Shown here piece after piece: positions 8,102 to 19,288 of a stretch of 64,000 nucleotides of DNA. The stretch comes from Chlorobiales bacterium Clorobi_01 (GTDB lineage Bacteria > Bacteroidota > Chlorobiia > Chlorobiales > Chlorobiaceae): contig LUZT01000004.1 of assembly GCA_001602925.1 (NCBI GenBank), positions 169,415-233,414 on the forward strand, read 5' to 3'. The first letter of the stretch is position 1, and every line of letters begins with the position of its first letter. The position numbers and the translations under genes were made by a program. The notes under the pieces are model-generated. The model did no database searches and was not told the origin of the DNA. It saw nothing but the letters and a program-made list of their open reading frames with translations.

Positions 8102-8572
8102 TCAAAAATCTGATTTTTCGCCTCTCGTTTTCCACCAGTCGTCGCCGTAGTTGTAGTACATCTCTTCGCCTTCGGCGATGTTGCGCAGGGCGTAGATGAT
8201 CAGTTCCGCGCCGCTGGGGCCGTCTTCGCGGTAGTAGGCGACGTTGGGGTTTGAGGAGTGGTTGAACATCATGCCGTAGCCCATCGCAATGAGTCGGCGG
8301 TCTTCGGCGCTGCCGTAAAAAACGTAGTTGAGCAGTTCGCCGCCGATGTCCTTGTCGGTTACTTCGAGTGCCGGGCAGCGCTCGATGATGTCACCTTCCT
8401 TGATCGGAGTGAGCGCGAATGCGCCGCGTCCGGCGACCGTCGATGGGCCGATGCGCACGCTGCCACGGCAGACTTTCTCCTGTTTGTTGCGGAAAGCGTT
8501 GACAAGAAAAGCTCCTGCTCCCGCTCCGGCGGCGAAGATGATGGTCGCTATAAAAAAGAGAAGAGGTGTCAT
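8102..8572 (-). CDS. Membrane-anchored SET-domain protein
   Basis: The start taken at 8572 gives 156 residues beginning with a hydrophobic segment (MTPLLFFIATIIFAAGAGAG), likely a single membrane anchor. The rest is a compact SET domain: RIGPSTVAGRGAFAL, the cofactor motif MMFNHSSNPNVAYY, and the end EGEEMYYNYGDDWW. SET domains are S-adenosylmethionine-dependent protein lysine methyltransferases. The N-terminal anchor would place it at the membrane, which is unusual. The frame extends 25 codons further upstream to 8647, but those residues look like intergenic sequence. Target unknown. Confidence 0.83.
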   Translation of the reverse strand: MTPLLFFIATIIFAAGAGAGAFLVNAFRNKQEKVCRGSVRIGPSTVAGRGAFALTPIKEGDIIERCPALEVTDKDIGGELLNYVFYGSAEDRRLIAMGYGMMFNHSSNPNVAYYREDGPSGAELIIYALRNIAEGEEMYYNYGDDWWKTRGEKSDF

Positions 8573-8716
8573 GCGATTCCGGCTGTCGATGAAAAAGCTG
8601 AAAATACGAATCTCATGATTGAATTCATCGGGTGGCTGCCGGAGCAATCAGGAATGTTTTCTCCGGCAGATCGGTTCGAGTCGGAGAGGTTTTTTCCTAA
8701 CCATGTCTGAAGGCTT

Positions 8717-9442
8717 GTGTCGATGATGGATCAAGTGGGTCAAGCCGTTCTCTCCGTCGATGGGGTGTCGAAAAGTTACCTGATGGGCGAGGTGACCGTG
8801 AAGGCTTTGCACGACATTTCGCTCGAATTCGGGGCGGGCCAGCTGGTGGTGCTGCTCGGCGCTTCGGGCAGCGGCAAATCGACGCTGCTCAACATCGTCG
8901 GCGGCCTCGATGTGCCCGATTCCGGCACGGTATCGTTCAAGGGCCAGGACATTAACGCCAAGGGCGAGGCTGGTTTGACCGCCTTTCGTCGCCGCTCCAT
9001 CGGCTTCGTGTTCCAGTTTTACAACCTCATCGCAAGCCTCTCGGCGCTCGAAAACGTGCAGCTCGTTACGGAGCTGGTCGAAAATCCCATGCCGCCGGAA
9101 GAAGCGTTGCGGCTCGTAGGGCTCGGCGACCGCATCAATCATTTCCCTTCGCAGCTCTCGGGTGGCGAACAGCAGCGCGTCGCCATCGCCCGCGCCGTCG
9201 CCAAGCGTCCGGAGCTGCTGCTCTGCGACGAACCCACCGGCGCGCTCGACTACAGCACCGGCAAGCTGGTGCTCGAAGTGATCGAAAAAGTCAATCGGGA
9301 ACTCGGTACCACCACGCTGGTCATCACGCACAACGTCTCGATCTCCGGCATGGCCGACCGCGTCATCACGTTACGGAGCGGCGAAGTGGTCGAAGATCGG
9401 CGGAATGAGAAGAAGATTTCGCCTTCGGAGTTGTCGTGGTGA
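8717..9442 (+). CDS. LolD/MacB-type ABC transporter ATP-binding protein
   Basis: 241 residues with Walker [10 protein letters not shown] (48-56), Q-loop FVFQFYN, signature LSGGEQQR (147-154), Walker B LLLCDEP (167-173) and switch His205. The pattern matches the LolD/FtsE/MacB group, which works with FtsX-like permeases in lipoprotein release, efflux or cell division. No permease gene is adjacent; the next 260 bases are AT-rich and followed by an unrelated gene. The start could be GTG 8717 or ATG 8723/8726. It runs divergently from the SET gene. Confidence 0.92.
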   Translation: MSMMDQVGQAVLSVDGVSKSYLMGEVTVKALHDISLEFGAGQLVVLLGASGSGKSTLLNIVGGLDVPDSGTVSFKGQDINAKGEAGLTAFRRRSIGFVFQFYNLIASLSALENVQLVTELVENPMPPEEALRLVGLGDRINHFPSQLSGGEQQRVAIARAVAKRPELLLCDEPTGALDYSTGKLVLEVIEKVNRELGTTTLVITHNVSISGMADRVITLRSGEVVEDRRNEKKISPSELSW

Positions 9443-9702
9443 GAGTGGGGGACAACGTGGCGTTGATTTCAGCTATGCGAGTTGTTTCTTTTCTGATTAT
9501 GTTTTTTTATTAGAAACTTCTTTAAATGATTACGTTATTAGTAATGATAGTGAATCAGAATAATACATCGTCAGGTTGAGAGAAAAGGTTTTTTAAGGTT
9601 TGGAGATAAATGATTCTGTGAGTGTTTTTGTTCTTTGATAAGAGGTTTTTTATATGGAAAAGATATAATAAATGTTTGGCTGAAATATAAAAAAAGGCAA
9701 TA

Positions 9703-10503
9703 GTGAAAGATACACGCAAATATTCAGTTTACCCTAGCGATCTTCATCTCCCTACGGCTTTTAGGCGATCTGCAGAGTACCTCAAGCAGTGTGGGTACGA
9801 AGAGGAAAAGGATGATTCACGTGACTGTGTGATGTTCTCTTTGAGGCTCGGAGACGAGCGGCGGCTAAACGCTTATACGTTTGATGAGTTCATGCAACTG
9901 TTTGAGGAGTATCCGTACGCTTTGCCTATTATGACGCATTCCCATTGGGTCAAGAATAACGGATTGATTACCCTTGACTTAGAAATCAGCTCTTCTGGAT
10001 TAGAAATTGGCGTGTCATCACACGAGATTGCTGTGGTTTCTGGAATCCATGATCGTTTAGCCCAGCTATTCAAAGCGCACAACCCACCTAAATTGAAATC
10101 TACAACGCTATCGCGCTACAATCTAAAGAAATCGATTTTCCTTGCTCATCGCTTCGACGAGCAAGGAAAAGATATTGCTTGGAAACTTAGTGCCTTTCTA
10201 AGTCGTCTTGGGTTTGACGTTGTGGAAGGTGAGGGATACGAAACACAGAATATTCCCGACAAAGTAGCCGCACGCATTCGTTCCCAAGATATTCTGCTTG
10301 CTGTGATAACTTCTGGTGACGCGTCTTGGGTTCTAAGCGAGATCGCTTTCTCCAAAGGTCTCAACAAATACATCATTATTTTGTGTGAAGAAGGTCTCTC
10401 GTTTAATAAAGGGATCATAGGAGGAGACTATGAGCATCTTCCTTTCCCGAAGGACAGGGTAGAAACGACCTACAGCGATTTGCTCTACACTTTGCCTTCA
10501 TAG
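9703..10503 (+). CDS. TIR-like domain protein with an uncharacterised N-terminal domain; possible defence effector
   Basis: 266 residues from GTG 9703, preceded by AAAGGC. Residues about 143-252 resemble a TIR-like nucleotide-binding fold: strand KSIFLAHRFDEQGK (143-156), a helix, then VVEGEGYETQNIP, DILLAVIT (196-203), SGDASWVLSEIAF with Glu213 where TIR NADases carry their catalytic glutamate, and IIIL. Residues 1-140 form a separate domain I do not recognise. Bacterial TIR proteins often act in phage defence by destroying NAD+, but no sensor partner is seen here. The gene is near 43% GC in a sampled line, below its neighbours, and follows a 20% GC stretch, suggesting transfer. Confidence 0.7.
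   Translation: MKDTRKYSVYPSDLHLPTAFRRSAEYLKQCGYEEEKDDSRDCVMFSLRLGDERRLNAYTFDEFMQLFEEYPYALPIMTHSHWVKNNGLITLDLEISSSGLEIGVSSHEIAVVSGIHDRLAQLFKAHNPPKLKSTTLSRYNLKKSIFLAHRFDEQGKDIAWKLSAFLSRLGFDVVEGEGYETQNIPDKVAARIRSQDILLAVITSGDASWVLSEIAFSKGLNKYIIILCEEGLSFNKGIIGGDYEHLPFPKDRVETTYSDLLYTLPS
10136..10170. repeat. 12-bp perfect inverted repeat inside the TIR-like gene
   Basis: TTTTCCTTGCTC (10136-10147) and GAGCAAGGAAAA (10159-10170) flank an 11-base spacer that itself has a TCG/CGA pairing. It lies exactly over the first strand of the TIR-like domain. Confidence 0.75.
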
Positions 10504-10565
10504 AGAGTTGGAGGGACGCGGAGGCCTAAAAAGACGTATGGAAAGACACAAGATATTTGAACAAT

Positions 10566-10742
10566 ATGAAGCCAGATCATAGACTCTGCAACCTCGACAA
10601 GAAAGAGATCGAGGAAAACCTACCTGCCATTGCGGAGATCGTCGCGAAGCCCAAATACATTTGCCAGAGGTGCGCGAGGGTGTCGAAAAAGAAGAGGAAT
10701 CTTTGCAAGCCGAAGAAGTTGCCTTCACCTTCAAAGGATTAG
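10566..10742 (+). CDS. Small conserved-type cysteine-motif protein
   Basis: 58 residues from ATG 10566 (a TTG at 10557 would add three). The pattern LDKKEI...IAEIVAKPKYICQRCARVSKKKRNLCKPKKL, with CxxC and a final LCKP, resembles small proteins I have seen in other anaerobes, which supports a real gene. The cysteines may bind a metal. No function is known to me. It follows the TIR-like gene by 62 bases on the same strand; no strong ribosome binding site is visible. Confidence 0.6.
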   Translation: MKPDHRLCNLDKKEIEENLPAIAEIVAKPKYICQRCARVSKKKRNLCKPKKLPSPSKD

Positions 10743-10847
10743 TCTCCTGTCCTTCCAATCCCGCCGCACTGATTTTTCCTTGTACTTGTCCTTGTTTGTT
10801 ATTACTCCAGCGACAATAAATCGCAAATATTCCAAAAAGAAGAAATT

Positions 10848-10904
10848 GGGCTAAAGCCCTGATTTATTTTGTGTTATCCATAAACCCCGGACTGAAGTCC
10901 GGGG
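10848..10904. repeat. Two short palindromes in an intergenic repeat
   Basis: GGGCT-AA-AGCCC (10848-10859) is followed by CCCCGGACT-GA-AGTCCGGGG (10885-10904). Both are near-perfect, GC-rich and lie in an AT-rich gap, as expected of dispersed REP-like intergenic palindromes. They mark the right-hand end of the AT-rich islet. Transcript termination is a secondary possibility. Confidence 0.6.
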
Positions 10905-10956
10905 CAATTGTCAAGAGTTTTAATCGCCGGAGCATTACCATCACCCTAATCCTGCA

Positions 10957-10994
10957 CAAAAAAAGCCCTCCCGGTGTCGAATCGGGAGGGCTTT
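10957..10994 (-). terminator. Rho-independent terminator of hppA
   Basis: AAAGCCCTCCCG (10962-10973) and CGGGAGGGCTTT (10983-10994) form a 12-bp stem. On the minus strand the stem is followed by a run of T. It lies 26 bases after the pyrophosphatase stop. Confidence 0.88.
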
Positions 10995-11020
10995 GATAGT
11001 CGTGACTCCGGTTGCGTTTT

Positions 11021-13096
11021 TCAGAGCAGGGGAGCGATGACGAGGGCGACGACGGCGATGAGCTTCATCAGGATGTTGAGGCTCGGGCCGCTGGTGTCCT
11101 TCAGCGGGTCGCCGACCGTGTCGCCGACGACTGCCGCTTTGTGGGTGTCGGAACCCTTGCCATAAACCACGCCGTCGAATTCGATGTTACCTTCGATGCG
11201 TTTCTTGGCGTTGTCCCAGGCGCCACCGGCGTTGGACTGGAAGATAGCCATCAGCACGCCGGAGGAGGTCACGCCAACCAGAAGGCCGCCGAGCATCTCC
11301 TTCGAAGTGAAGCCGACCGCGACCGGAACGAGCACACCGAGCAGGCCAGGAAGAATCATCTCCCTGATGGCCGCTTTGGTCGAGATGTCCACGCAGTGAG
11401 CGAACTCTGCTTGCGCGGTGCCTTCGCGCAGGCCGGGAATTTCGTTGAACTGGCGACCAACCTCGCGGATCATGTCCGAGGCGGCGCGTCCCACGGCGCC
11501 CATTGCCATGGCGCTGAAGATGAAGGGCAGCATCGCGCCGATGAGCAGGCCAGCCATGATGACCGGCTGGGTGACGTCGAGGGCGCCGATGTTGGCCTGC
11601 TGGCGGAAGGCGGCGAAGAGGGCGAGCGCGGTCAGGGCAGCGCTGCCGATGGCGAAGCCTTTGCCGATGGCGGCGGTGGTGTTGCCGACGGCGTCGAGTT
11701 TGTCGGTGCGTTCACGCACTTCGCGGGGCAGTCCGGCCATCTCGGCGATGCCGCCCGCGTTGTCGGAGATCGGGCCGTAGGCGTCAACGGCGAGCTGGAT
11801 GCCGGTTACCGACAACATGCCGAGCGCGGCGATGGCGATGCCGTAGAGTCCTGCGAAATACGACGAAGCAACGATGGCTATCGAGAGCACGATGATCGGC
11901 AGGCCGGTGGACATCATGCCGAGGCCGAGCCCCGCAATGATGTTGGTGGCCGAACCTGTGATGCTCTGGCGGGCGAGGCCCACGACCGGTTTGTTGTCGG
12001 TCGAACAGTAGTACTCGGTGATGATGCCGATCAGGACGCCAGCCGCCAAGCCGATGATGACCGCCCAGAAAACGTTCAGCGAGGTGTAGGTCATCCCATC
12101 GGCCACCCAGGTCGCGGGAAGCATGCGGTCGATGATGAAGTAGCTCAGGATTGCCATGATGATCGAGGCGCCGAATTCGCCCATGTTGAGGCCGGTCTGG
12201 GGGTTGCCGCCCTCGCTGACCTTGACGAAGAACGATCCTGCGATCGAGACGATAATACCGACGGCTGCGATGACCAGCGGCAGCATGACGCCTGCCACAG
12301 GGCTGACGCCCATGGCGTTGAATACCGGCACGAATGCCGCGCCGAGCACCATGGTGCCGATGATCGAGCCGACGTAGCTCTCGAAGAGGTCAGCGCCCAT
12401 ACCTGCGACGTCACCCACGTTGTCGCCCACGTTATCGGCGATGGTGGCCGGGTTGCGCGGGTCGTCCTCCGGGATACCCTCGTACACCTTGCCCGCGAGG
12501 TCAGCGCCGACGTCCGCCGCTTTGGTGTAGATGCCGCCACCAACGCGGGCGAACAATGCGATTGACGAAGCGCCAAGCGAGAAGCCCGAAATCAGGTTGA
12601 TCACTTCAGCTACATCGGTGAACATGCTCGAATAGATGATGAAGAGGATGGACAGGCCCAGTACACCGAGACCGACTACCGAGAGTCCCATCACCAGACC
12701 ACCGGAGAACGCGATGTTGAGCGCATCCGCCAGACCCGTGCGAGCCGCATTGGTGGTACGGACGTTGGCTTTGGTGGCCACCCTCATGCCGAAGAAGCCT
12801 GCAAGGGCGGAGCAGAAAGCACCCACGATGAAGCTGACGGCGATGATTGGGGAGGTCCCGGGACGGTTGCTGTTGGCGAAGGCAAGGAGAATGGCGACGG
12901 AGATGACGAAGATGATGAGCACTTTGTATTCCCGTTTCAGGAACGCAAGTGCTCCATCTGCAATGTGGCCCGCGATAACGGCCATCGTTTCGGTGCCTTC
13001 AGGCTGGCGGGAAATCCACGATGCCCTTGTGAAGGCGTACAACAAGGCAAGAACACCACTTACAGGAATGGCATACAAAACAAATTGTTGGTCCAT
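11021..13096 (-). CDS. hppA: Membrane-bound proton/sodium-translocating pyrophosphatase HppA, K+-dependent type
   Basis: 691 residues with about 16 membrane segments. The PPi/Mg-binding blocks are present: [33 protein letters not shown] and [17 protein letters not shown]. It couples PPi hydrolysis to ion export across the cytoplasmic membrane. The determinant of cation dependence reads [10 protein letters not shown]: alanine after GNTT marks the K+-dependent class, whereas lysine marks the K+-independent class. Whether it pumps H+ or Na+ cannot be settled here. It is divergent from a second, different pyrophosphatase and ends at a strong terminator. Confidence 0.97.
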   Translation of the reverse strand: MDQQFVLYAIPVSGVLALLYAFTRASWISRQPEGTETMAVIAGHIADGALAFLKREYKVLIIFVISVAILLAFANSNRPGTSPIIAVSFIVGAFCSALAGFFGMRVATKANVRTTNAARTGLADALNIAFSGGLVMGLSVVGLGVLGLSILFIIYSSMFTDVAEVINLISGFSLGASSIALFARVGGGIYTKAADVGADLAGKVYEGIPEDDPRNPATIADNVGDNVGDVAGMGADLFESYVGSIIGTMVLGAAFVPVFNAMGVSPVAGVMLPLVIAAVGIIVSIAGSFFVKVSEGGNPQTGLNMGEFGASIIMAILSYFIIDRMLPATWVADGMTYTSLNVFWAVIIGLAAGVLIGIITEYYCSTDNKPVVGLARQSITGSATNIIAGLGLGMMSTGLPIIVLSIAIVASSYFAGLYGIAIAALGMLSVTGIQLAVDAYGPISDNAGGIAEMAGLPREVRERTDKLDAVGNTTAAIGKGFAIGSAALTALALFAAFRQQANIGALDVTQPVIMAGLLIGAMLPFIFSAMAMGAVGRAASDMIREVGRQFNEIPGLREGTAQAEFAHCVDISTKAAIREMILPGLLGVLVPVAVGFTSKEMLGGLLVGVTSSGVLMAIFQSNAGGAWDNAKKRIEGNIEFDGVVYGKGSDTHKAAVVGDTVGDPLKDTSGPSLNILMKLIAVVALVIAPLL

Positions 13097-13644
13097 ATTC
13101 TTTACTGTTAGGATTGCTTGTTACCTGAGAAAAACGGCGAGAACAAGAACATCAGGCTTGCGGAAAGCCTTTGGATGAGGAGGGCGAAGCTCGTGATGGG
13201 TGCTTCGATGGGAGGAGTGGCTTGACCATCTGATTTTTTTTACATCGAGCATAATCGATCATAGCGACTTGAAAATTTACACTTTATGGCTCTCTATTCA
13301 TAGTTTTTGTGGTTGTTGGGGCAAAATTTCGGCAACTTTACCGGGCCCCTCATCAATTACCGTTACCCCAGGTGGTTGTGTATTTCTTTATGCAGAATGT
13401 ATACCCGAAAAAGTGTTTCCACTATTGTATCGATATATGCCGTTATAATCATGATTTTGTTTCGTGGCTGTTTTGGTGATATTGTTTTTTCCTGATGAGA
13501 TACCGGAAAAAGATGCTACTTTCATCAATCCTGTTATACAGCAGGGCTGTTCTTTATCAATCGCTGTTCTTTGTCAGTTTTATTATGCTCCTGCTGTTGG
13601 CAGTCTTTCTGTAATACAAGTAACACAGAGAAAAAAACAGAGCA
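13097..13644. other. Intergenic region between the two divergent pyrophosphatase genes
   Basis: 548 bases, AT-richer than the flanking genes. It must hold the promoters of both. A TATAAT-like box lies at 13444-13449 on the plus strand without a well-spaced -35. Open frames of 60-80 codons here have no family features and are not called. Confidence 0.5.
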
Positions 13645-16065
<2,421 letters not shown>

Positions 16066-16107
16066 GCTTGCGTCACAGTGTTGCCAGCCTTTAATGGCAG
16101 GTATTTC

Positions 16108-16139
16108 GAGGACCGTGGATGCGCGGTCCTCTTTTTTTT
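16108..16139 (+). terminator. Rho-independent terminator after the divergent pyrophosphatase gene
   Basis: GAGGACCG (16108-16115) pairs with CGGTCCTC (16124-16131), followed by eight T. Confidence 0.9.
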
Positions 16140-16540
16140 GTATATCTCGGGCTTTACTGATGCTCTGTCTTTTGATGTGTTACGTTAGTGCTATATTGAT
16201 ATTTGATTGTGTATTGTGTTGTTTTTTGTTCTTTTTGGGTTTTTTAGTTATGTAGTTATTTATATATAATTTAAAAAGCGTTTGTTTTTTTATATTGTTT
16301 TTGCTAGAATTCAAACAAGGAGTTTGAGAGTGTGTGTGAGGGCAGAAAAGATGTAGTAAATTTTTGTGTTTTTGTTTTATGATATTATTTTATTAAACGT
16401 TGAAATATATATATGTATTATATGGGAGCTGAAATGTTTTCAAGGTCTTTGATTAGGCACTTGAGGTTGTTTTGATGGAGTAAGCTTTTTTTATCTGATA
16501 GGCGGTTGTGGTGTGTGTGGCTATGGCTGTCGGGGTGCCG

Positions 16541-16563
16541 GGACTCAATATTGTTTTGAGTCC
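16541..16563 (+). promoter_or_regulatory. Hairpin upstream of the outer-membrane protein gene
   Basis: An 8-bp perfect stem GGACTCAA/TTGAGTCC with a 7-base loop. Only a mixed T-rich stretch follows, so it could be a leader structure or a weak terminator. Confidence 0.4.
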
Positions 16564-16656
16564 TGGTTCTGTTTATTTGTTGCTCTTTTGGGTTTTTTCA
16601 GTGATTCCGACAATTATTTTTTGTTCTGATCCATTAAATTTCTTTTGCGAAACAAA

Positions 16657-16662
16657 AAGGAG
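16657..16662 (+). promoter_or_regulatory. Ribosome binding site fixing the start of the beta-barrel gene
   Basis: AAGGAG at 16657-16662, six bases before ATG 16669. The upstream in-frame start at 16645 lacks such a site and would bury the signal peptide. Confidence 0.7.
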
Positions 16663-16668
16663 AAAAAA

Positions 16669-17244
16669 ATGAAAAAAATTCTTTCAGCAGTGCTTCTTGC
16701 TCTCCTCTGCGGAAGCGGTAACGCATTTGCAATGGATAACGTCGAAGGTCCCAATGTCAAGAAGTTCAGTCTTGGTTACGAAGGTATTTTGGCGGGAAAC
16801 ATTGTTCAGGGATTGAGCTCTCGCTACTGGTTCAACAACAATGTCGGTGGTGAGTTGAATGTTTCCTATGGCAGACTGGGTATAAATTATGATGGCACGC
16901 CTATCGATGATTCTCATGTCAGCCTGCTGATGGGATCGGCAAAAATCATGTATGCACCTGTTGTGAGGTCGCACAGCCGTTTTTATGTCGGTCTTGAAGG
17001 CGGTATCGGCAATGTTGGTATTGAGGAAAACGATCAAGATGCTTTGCCGGGAACCGATGTCACCGTCTATACCATCAGCCCGCTCATTGGCTCTGAGTTC
17101 TATTTCGCAGAGTTCCCTGAGCTTGGTCTGAACTGGGAAGTTGGTTACAGATTCCAGACGGTCAACATTGACAACGATGGTGATGATATCGATCTTAAAC
17201 TCGACGGAACCTTCGTGACGGTCGGTGCTCACTACTACTTCTAA
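16669..17244 (+). CDS. Outer-membrane beta-barrel protein
   Basis: 191 residues with a clear signal peptide (MKKILSAVLLALLCGSGNA, then FA). The mature part alternates hydrophobic and polar residues in amphipathic strands (RFYVGLEGGIGNVG, LGLNWEVGYRFQTV) and ends in HYYF with C-terminal phenylalanine, the usual barrel-assembly signal. The size suggests an 8-stranded OmpA/OmpW-like barrel. Function unknown. Its own ribosome binding site and a terminator downstream indicate a single-gene unit. Confidence 0.85.
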   Translation: MKKILSAVLLALLCGSGNAFAMDNVEGPNVKKFSLGYEGILAGNIVQGLSSRYWFNNNVGGELNVSYGRLGINYDGTPIDDSHVSLLMGSAKIMYAPVVRSHSRFYVGLEGGIGNVGIEENDQDALPGTDVTVYTISPLIGSEFYFAEFPELGLNWEVGYRFQTVNIDNDGDDIDLKLDGTFVTVGAHYYF

Positions 17245-17290
17245 GAGTAGCATGAAAAGCCGTATCTGAAGTACGGTTATGTAACAGACG

Positions 17291-17326
17291 AGACCGCCTC
17301 AAGACTAAATGAGGCGGTCTTTTTTT
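17291..17326 (+). terminator. Rho-independent terminator after the beta-barrel gene
   Basis: AGACCGCCTC (17291-17300) and GAGGCGGTCT (17311-17320) form a 10-bp perfect stem followed by T. Confidence 0.92.
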
Positions 17327-17394
17327 GCGTGGAATCGAAAAATATGATCCTGGCACGGAGCAACGAGGCCATTGTTACTTCGGTGAGTTATGGC

Positions 17395-18435
17395 TTATTG
17401 CATTACGCTGATCTTCAGCAATAGCGGCAGGTGGTCGGAGTAGCCGCCTTTGAACTTGCCTCGTTTGTAGGTGGAATAGAGCCCTTTTCCGAACCGGTCG
17501 AACATCGCCGGAATGGAGAAAACCCGGAAGCTCCTTTTGTCGATTGAGAGCCCCTTCTCGTCGAGCAATGTGGCTGAAACCAGCATCTGGTCGATCTGTT
17601 CCCAATGATTCCGGTAAAAGTAACTACCGGGAGATGACGCCTCGTTCCAGCAGTTGTAAAGAAGTCTGCTGCTGGCATGCCGAACCGCTTTTCTGTCGAA
17701 TGATGAGCCGAGAACGTCTTTGACCGAATGATTTTCAGGTTGATCGTTGAAATCGCCCATGACGATGATCTCGCTCTGTGGATTGCAGGTTCTGAGGCTG
17801 TCAACGATGTGCCGTGCAACTCTTGCGGCTGCGATGCGATTCGTTTCGCTCCACTTGGTGTCGAACGAGCGCGAAGGCCAGTGATTCAGCACGATGGTAA
17901 AGTGGTTGCTGGAAGCCGTGAAGCCGGCAGCGATGACGAACCGGGTGCCGCGTCTGTCATTTAGGCGTACCTTATAGGGCTTCGAACCGGTGAATTTCAC
18001 TGTGCCAGGATTCCATGCAAGGCCAATGTCGATGCCTCTCGGATCGGGACTTTCGTGATAGTCGATGGCGTAAGTGGCGCGGTCGAGAGCCGCCAGCGTG
18101 CCCGCGAAAACCTGCCGGTTTTCGGTTTCAGCAAATGCCACAATATCCGGATATTTCCCATACTCGCGCTCGGCCCTGATCGCGTTGAAGACCTGTGCGA
18201 TGCGTAACCGTTTCAACAGCAACTTTTTTTCCGTCCAGTGTGCCTTGCCCATTGGTGTGAACTCCTGGTCATCAACCTTCGGATCGTTTTTCGTATCAAA
18301 AAGGTTTTCGACATTCCACCACATGGCGACAATCTGCTGCGGTTGCTCTTTGCTCATTCCGTTTCGTGATGGAGCGCACAGACAGGTAAGGAGTAGTAAA
18401 AAAAGAGTGCTTGTGCCGGAAAATTTCATCAGCAT
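17395..18435 (-). CDS. Secreted endonuclease/exonuclease/phosphatase (EEP) family protein
   Basis: 346 residues with a hydrophobic leader containing LLTC, compatible with a lipoprotein signal. The EEP active-site series is complete: WNVENLFD, AFAETEN, DPRGIDIGLAWN, LNHWPSR, GDFNDQPE, EQIDQMLVS and YSDHLPLL. This fold includes DNases, sphingomyelinases and inositol phosphatases, all metal-dependent phosphoesterases. The WNVENLFD/GDFND form is seen in bacterial extracellular or periplasmic members of unknown substrate. Start could be 18435 or the Met two codons later. It converges on the beta-barrel gene. Confidence 0.87.
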   Translation of the reverse strand: MLMKFSGTSTLFLLLLTCLCAPSRNGMSKEQPQQIVAMWWNVENLFDTKNDPKVDDQEFTPMGKAHWTEKKLLLKRLRIAQVFNAIRAEREYGKYPDIVAFAETENRQVFAGTLAALDRATYAIDYHESPDPRGIDIGLAWNPGTVKFTGSKPYKVRLNDRRGTRFVIAAGFTASSNHFTIVLNHWPSRSFDTKWSETNRIAAARVARHIVDSLRTCNPQSEIIVMGDFNDQPENHSVKDVLGSSFDRKAVRHASSRLLYNCWNEASSPGSYFYRNHWEQIDQMLVSATLLDEKGLSIDKRSFRVFSIPAMFDRFGKGLYSTYKRGKFKGGYSDHLPLLLKISVMQ

Positions 18436-18541
18436 CCCGGATCGGCGGCTTGTGAATTACAGGTAAGATTTATTATTGTAACAATATAAAGTTTATCCAT
18501 TTCTTATGGGTCAGTGCTGTTGAACCAGAATTAAAATTTTC

Positions 18542-19288
18542 ATGAAGCGTTTTGTTTTCAGTGGTTTTGCTGTGTTTATGCTTGCTGCTCCTGTGACGGG
18601 GAATTGCCAGGATTATCAAATGAATGACTCATCACCGGAAGCATCTGTCCGGCGGGACGCGGATACTGATAAGGATGCTGCCAAAAAAGAGTATCTCATC
18701 GCGATGAAATACTATTATGGCCGTGATGTGGATCGTGATTATGCCGAGGCGCTCAAATGGCTCAGGTTGTCAGCCGCGAAAGGCAATGATGCTGCGGAGT
18801 ACGCAATAGGATTCATGTACCAGAAGGGACTGGGTGTTTCGCAAGACTATGCCGAGGCGATGAAATGGTACCAGCTCGCAGCTGCCAATGATAACGATAA
18901 TGCCCAGAACCAGATCGGTTATATGTATCATCATGGATGGGGTGTAGAGACTGATTATGCCGAGGCGATGAAATGGTACCGCATATCGGCTGCCAAAGGT
19001 AATTTCGCTGCTGAAGACAATATCGGGGTGCTCTATGAACATGGTCAGGGCGTAGAACAGGACTATGCTGAGGCAATGAGATGGTACCGCATATCGGCAG
19101 CCAAGGGTAACGGCGAGGCTGAACTCAATATTGGCAATTTTTACCAGCATGGTTTGGGCGTTGAGCTTGATCTTAACAAAGCTGTAAAATGGTATCGGTC
19201 GGCAGCGGCCAAAGGCAACGAGGAAGCGGCGCAAAAGCTCAATGCCATGAAGAGCGGCAGTGTGTTGCCTGACGCGCACCATGAGTAA
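18542..19288 (+). CDS. Exported Sel1-repeat protein
   Basis: 248 residues: a signal peptide (MKRFVFSGFAVFMLAAPVTG) and about five to six Sel1-like repeats of 36 residues from about residue 36, each containing DYAEAMKWYR-SAAKGN. Sel1 repeats form TPR-like superhelices used for protein-protein contacts. Neighbouring repeats are nearly identical at DNA level, indicating recent tandem duplication or strong homogenisation. The final unit (LDLNKAVKWYRSAAAKGN) is more diverged and caps the array. Probably periplasmic; partners unknown. Confidence 0.9.
   Translation: MKRFVFSGFAVFMLAAPVTGNCQDYQMNDSSPEASVRRDADTDKDAAKKEYLIAMKYYYGRDVDRDYAEALKWLRLSAAKGNDAAEYAIGFMYQKGLGVSQDYAEAMKWYQLAAANDNDNAQNQIGYMYHHGWGVETDYAEAMKWYRISAAKGNFAAEDNIGVLYEHGQGVEQDYAEAMRWYRISAAKGNGEAELNIGNFYQHGLGVELDLNKAVKWYRSAAAKGNEEAAQKLNAMKSGSVLPDAHHE

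Larger units (their letters stand above)
16140..16668. other. AT-rich intergenic region upstream of the beta-barrel gene
   Basis: About 530 bases, very T-rich on the plus strand, with no credible reading frame. It contains one clear hairpin at 16541-16563 (GGACTCAA/TTGAGTCC, 7-base loop) about 105 bases before the outer-membrane protein start. The rest may be a long leader or recombined DNA; nothing else is recognisable. Confidence 0.5.

Noticed and set aside
11012..12565. 517-codon frame antisense to hppA
   Set aside because: Arises from codon bias of hppA; composition (Asp/Gly/His-rich) is not protein-like.
18640..19250. CRISPR-like array
   Set aside because: The periodic DNA is the coding sequence of Sel1 repeats, in frame and without spacers.
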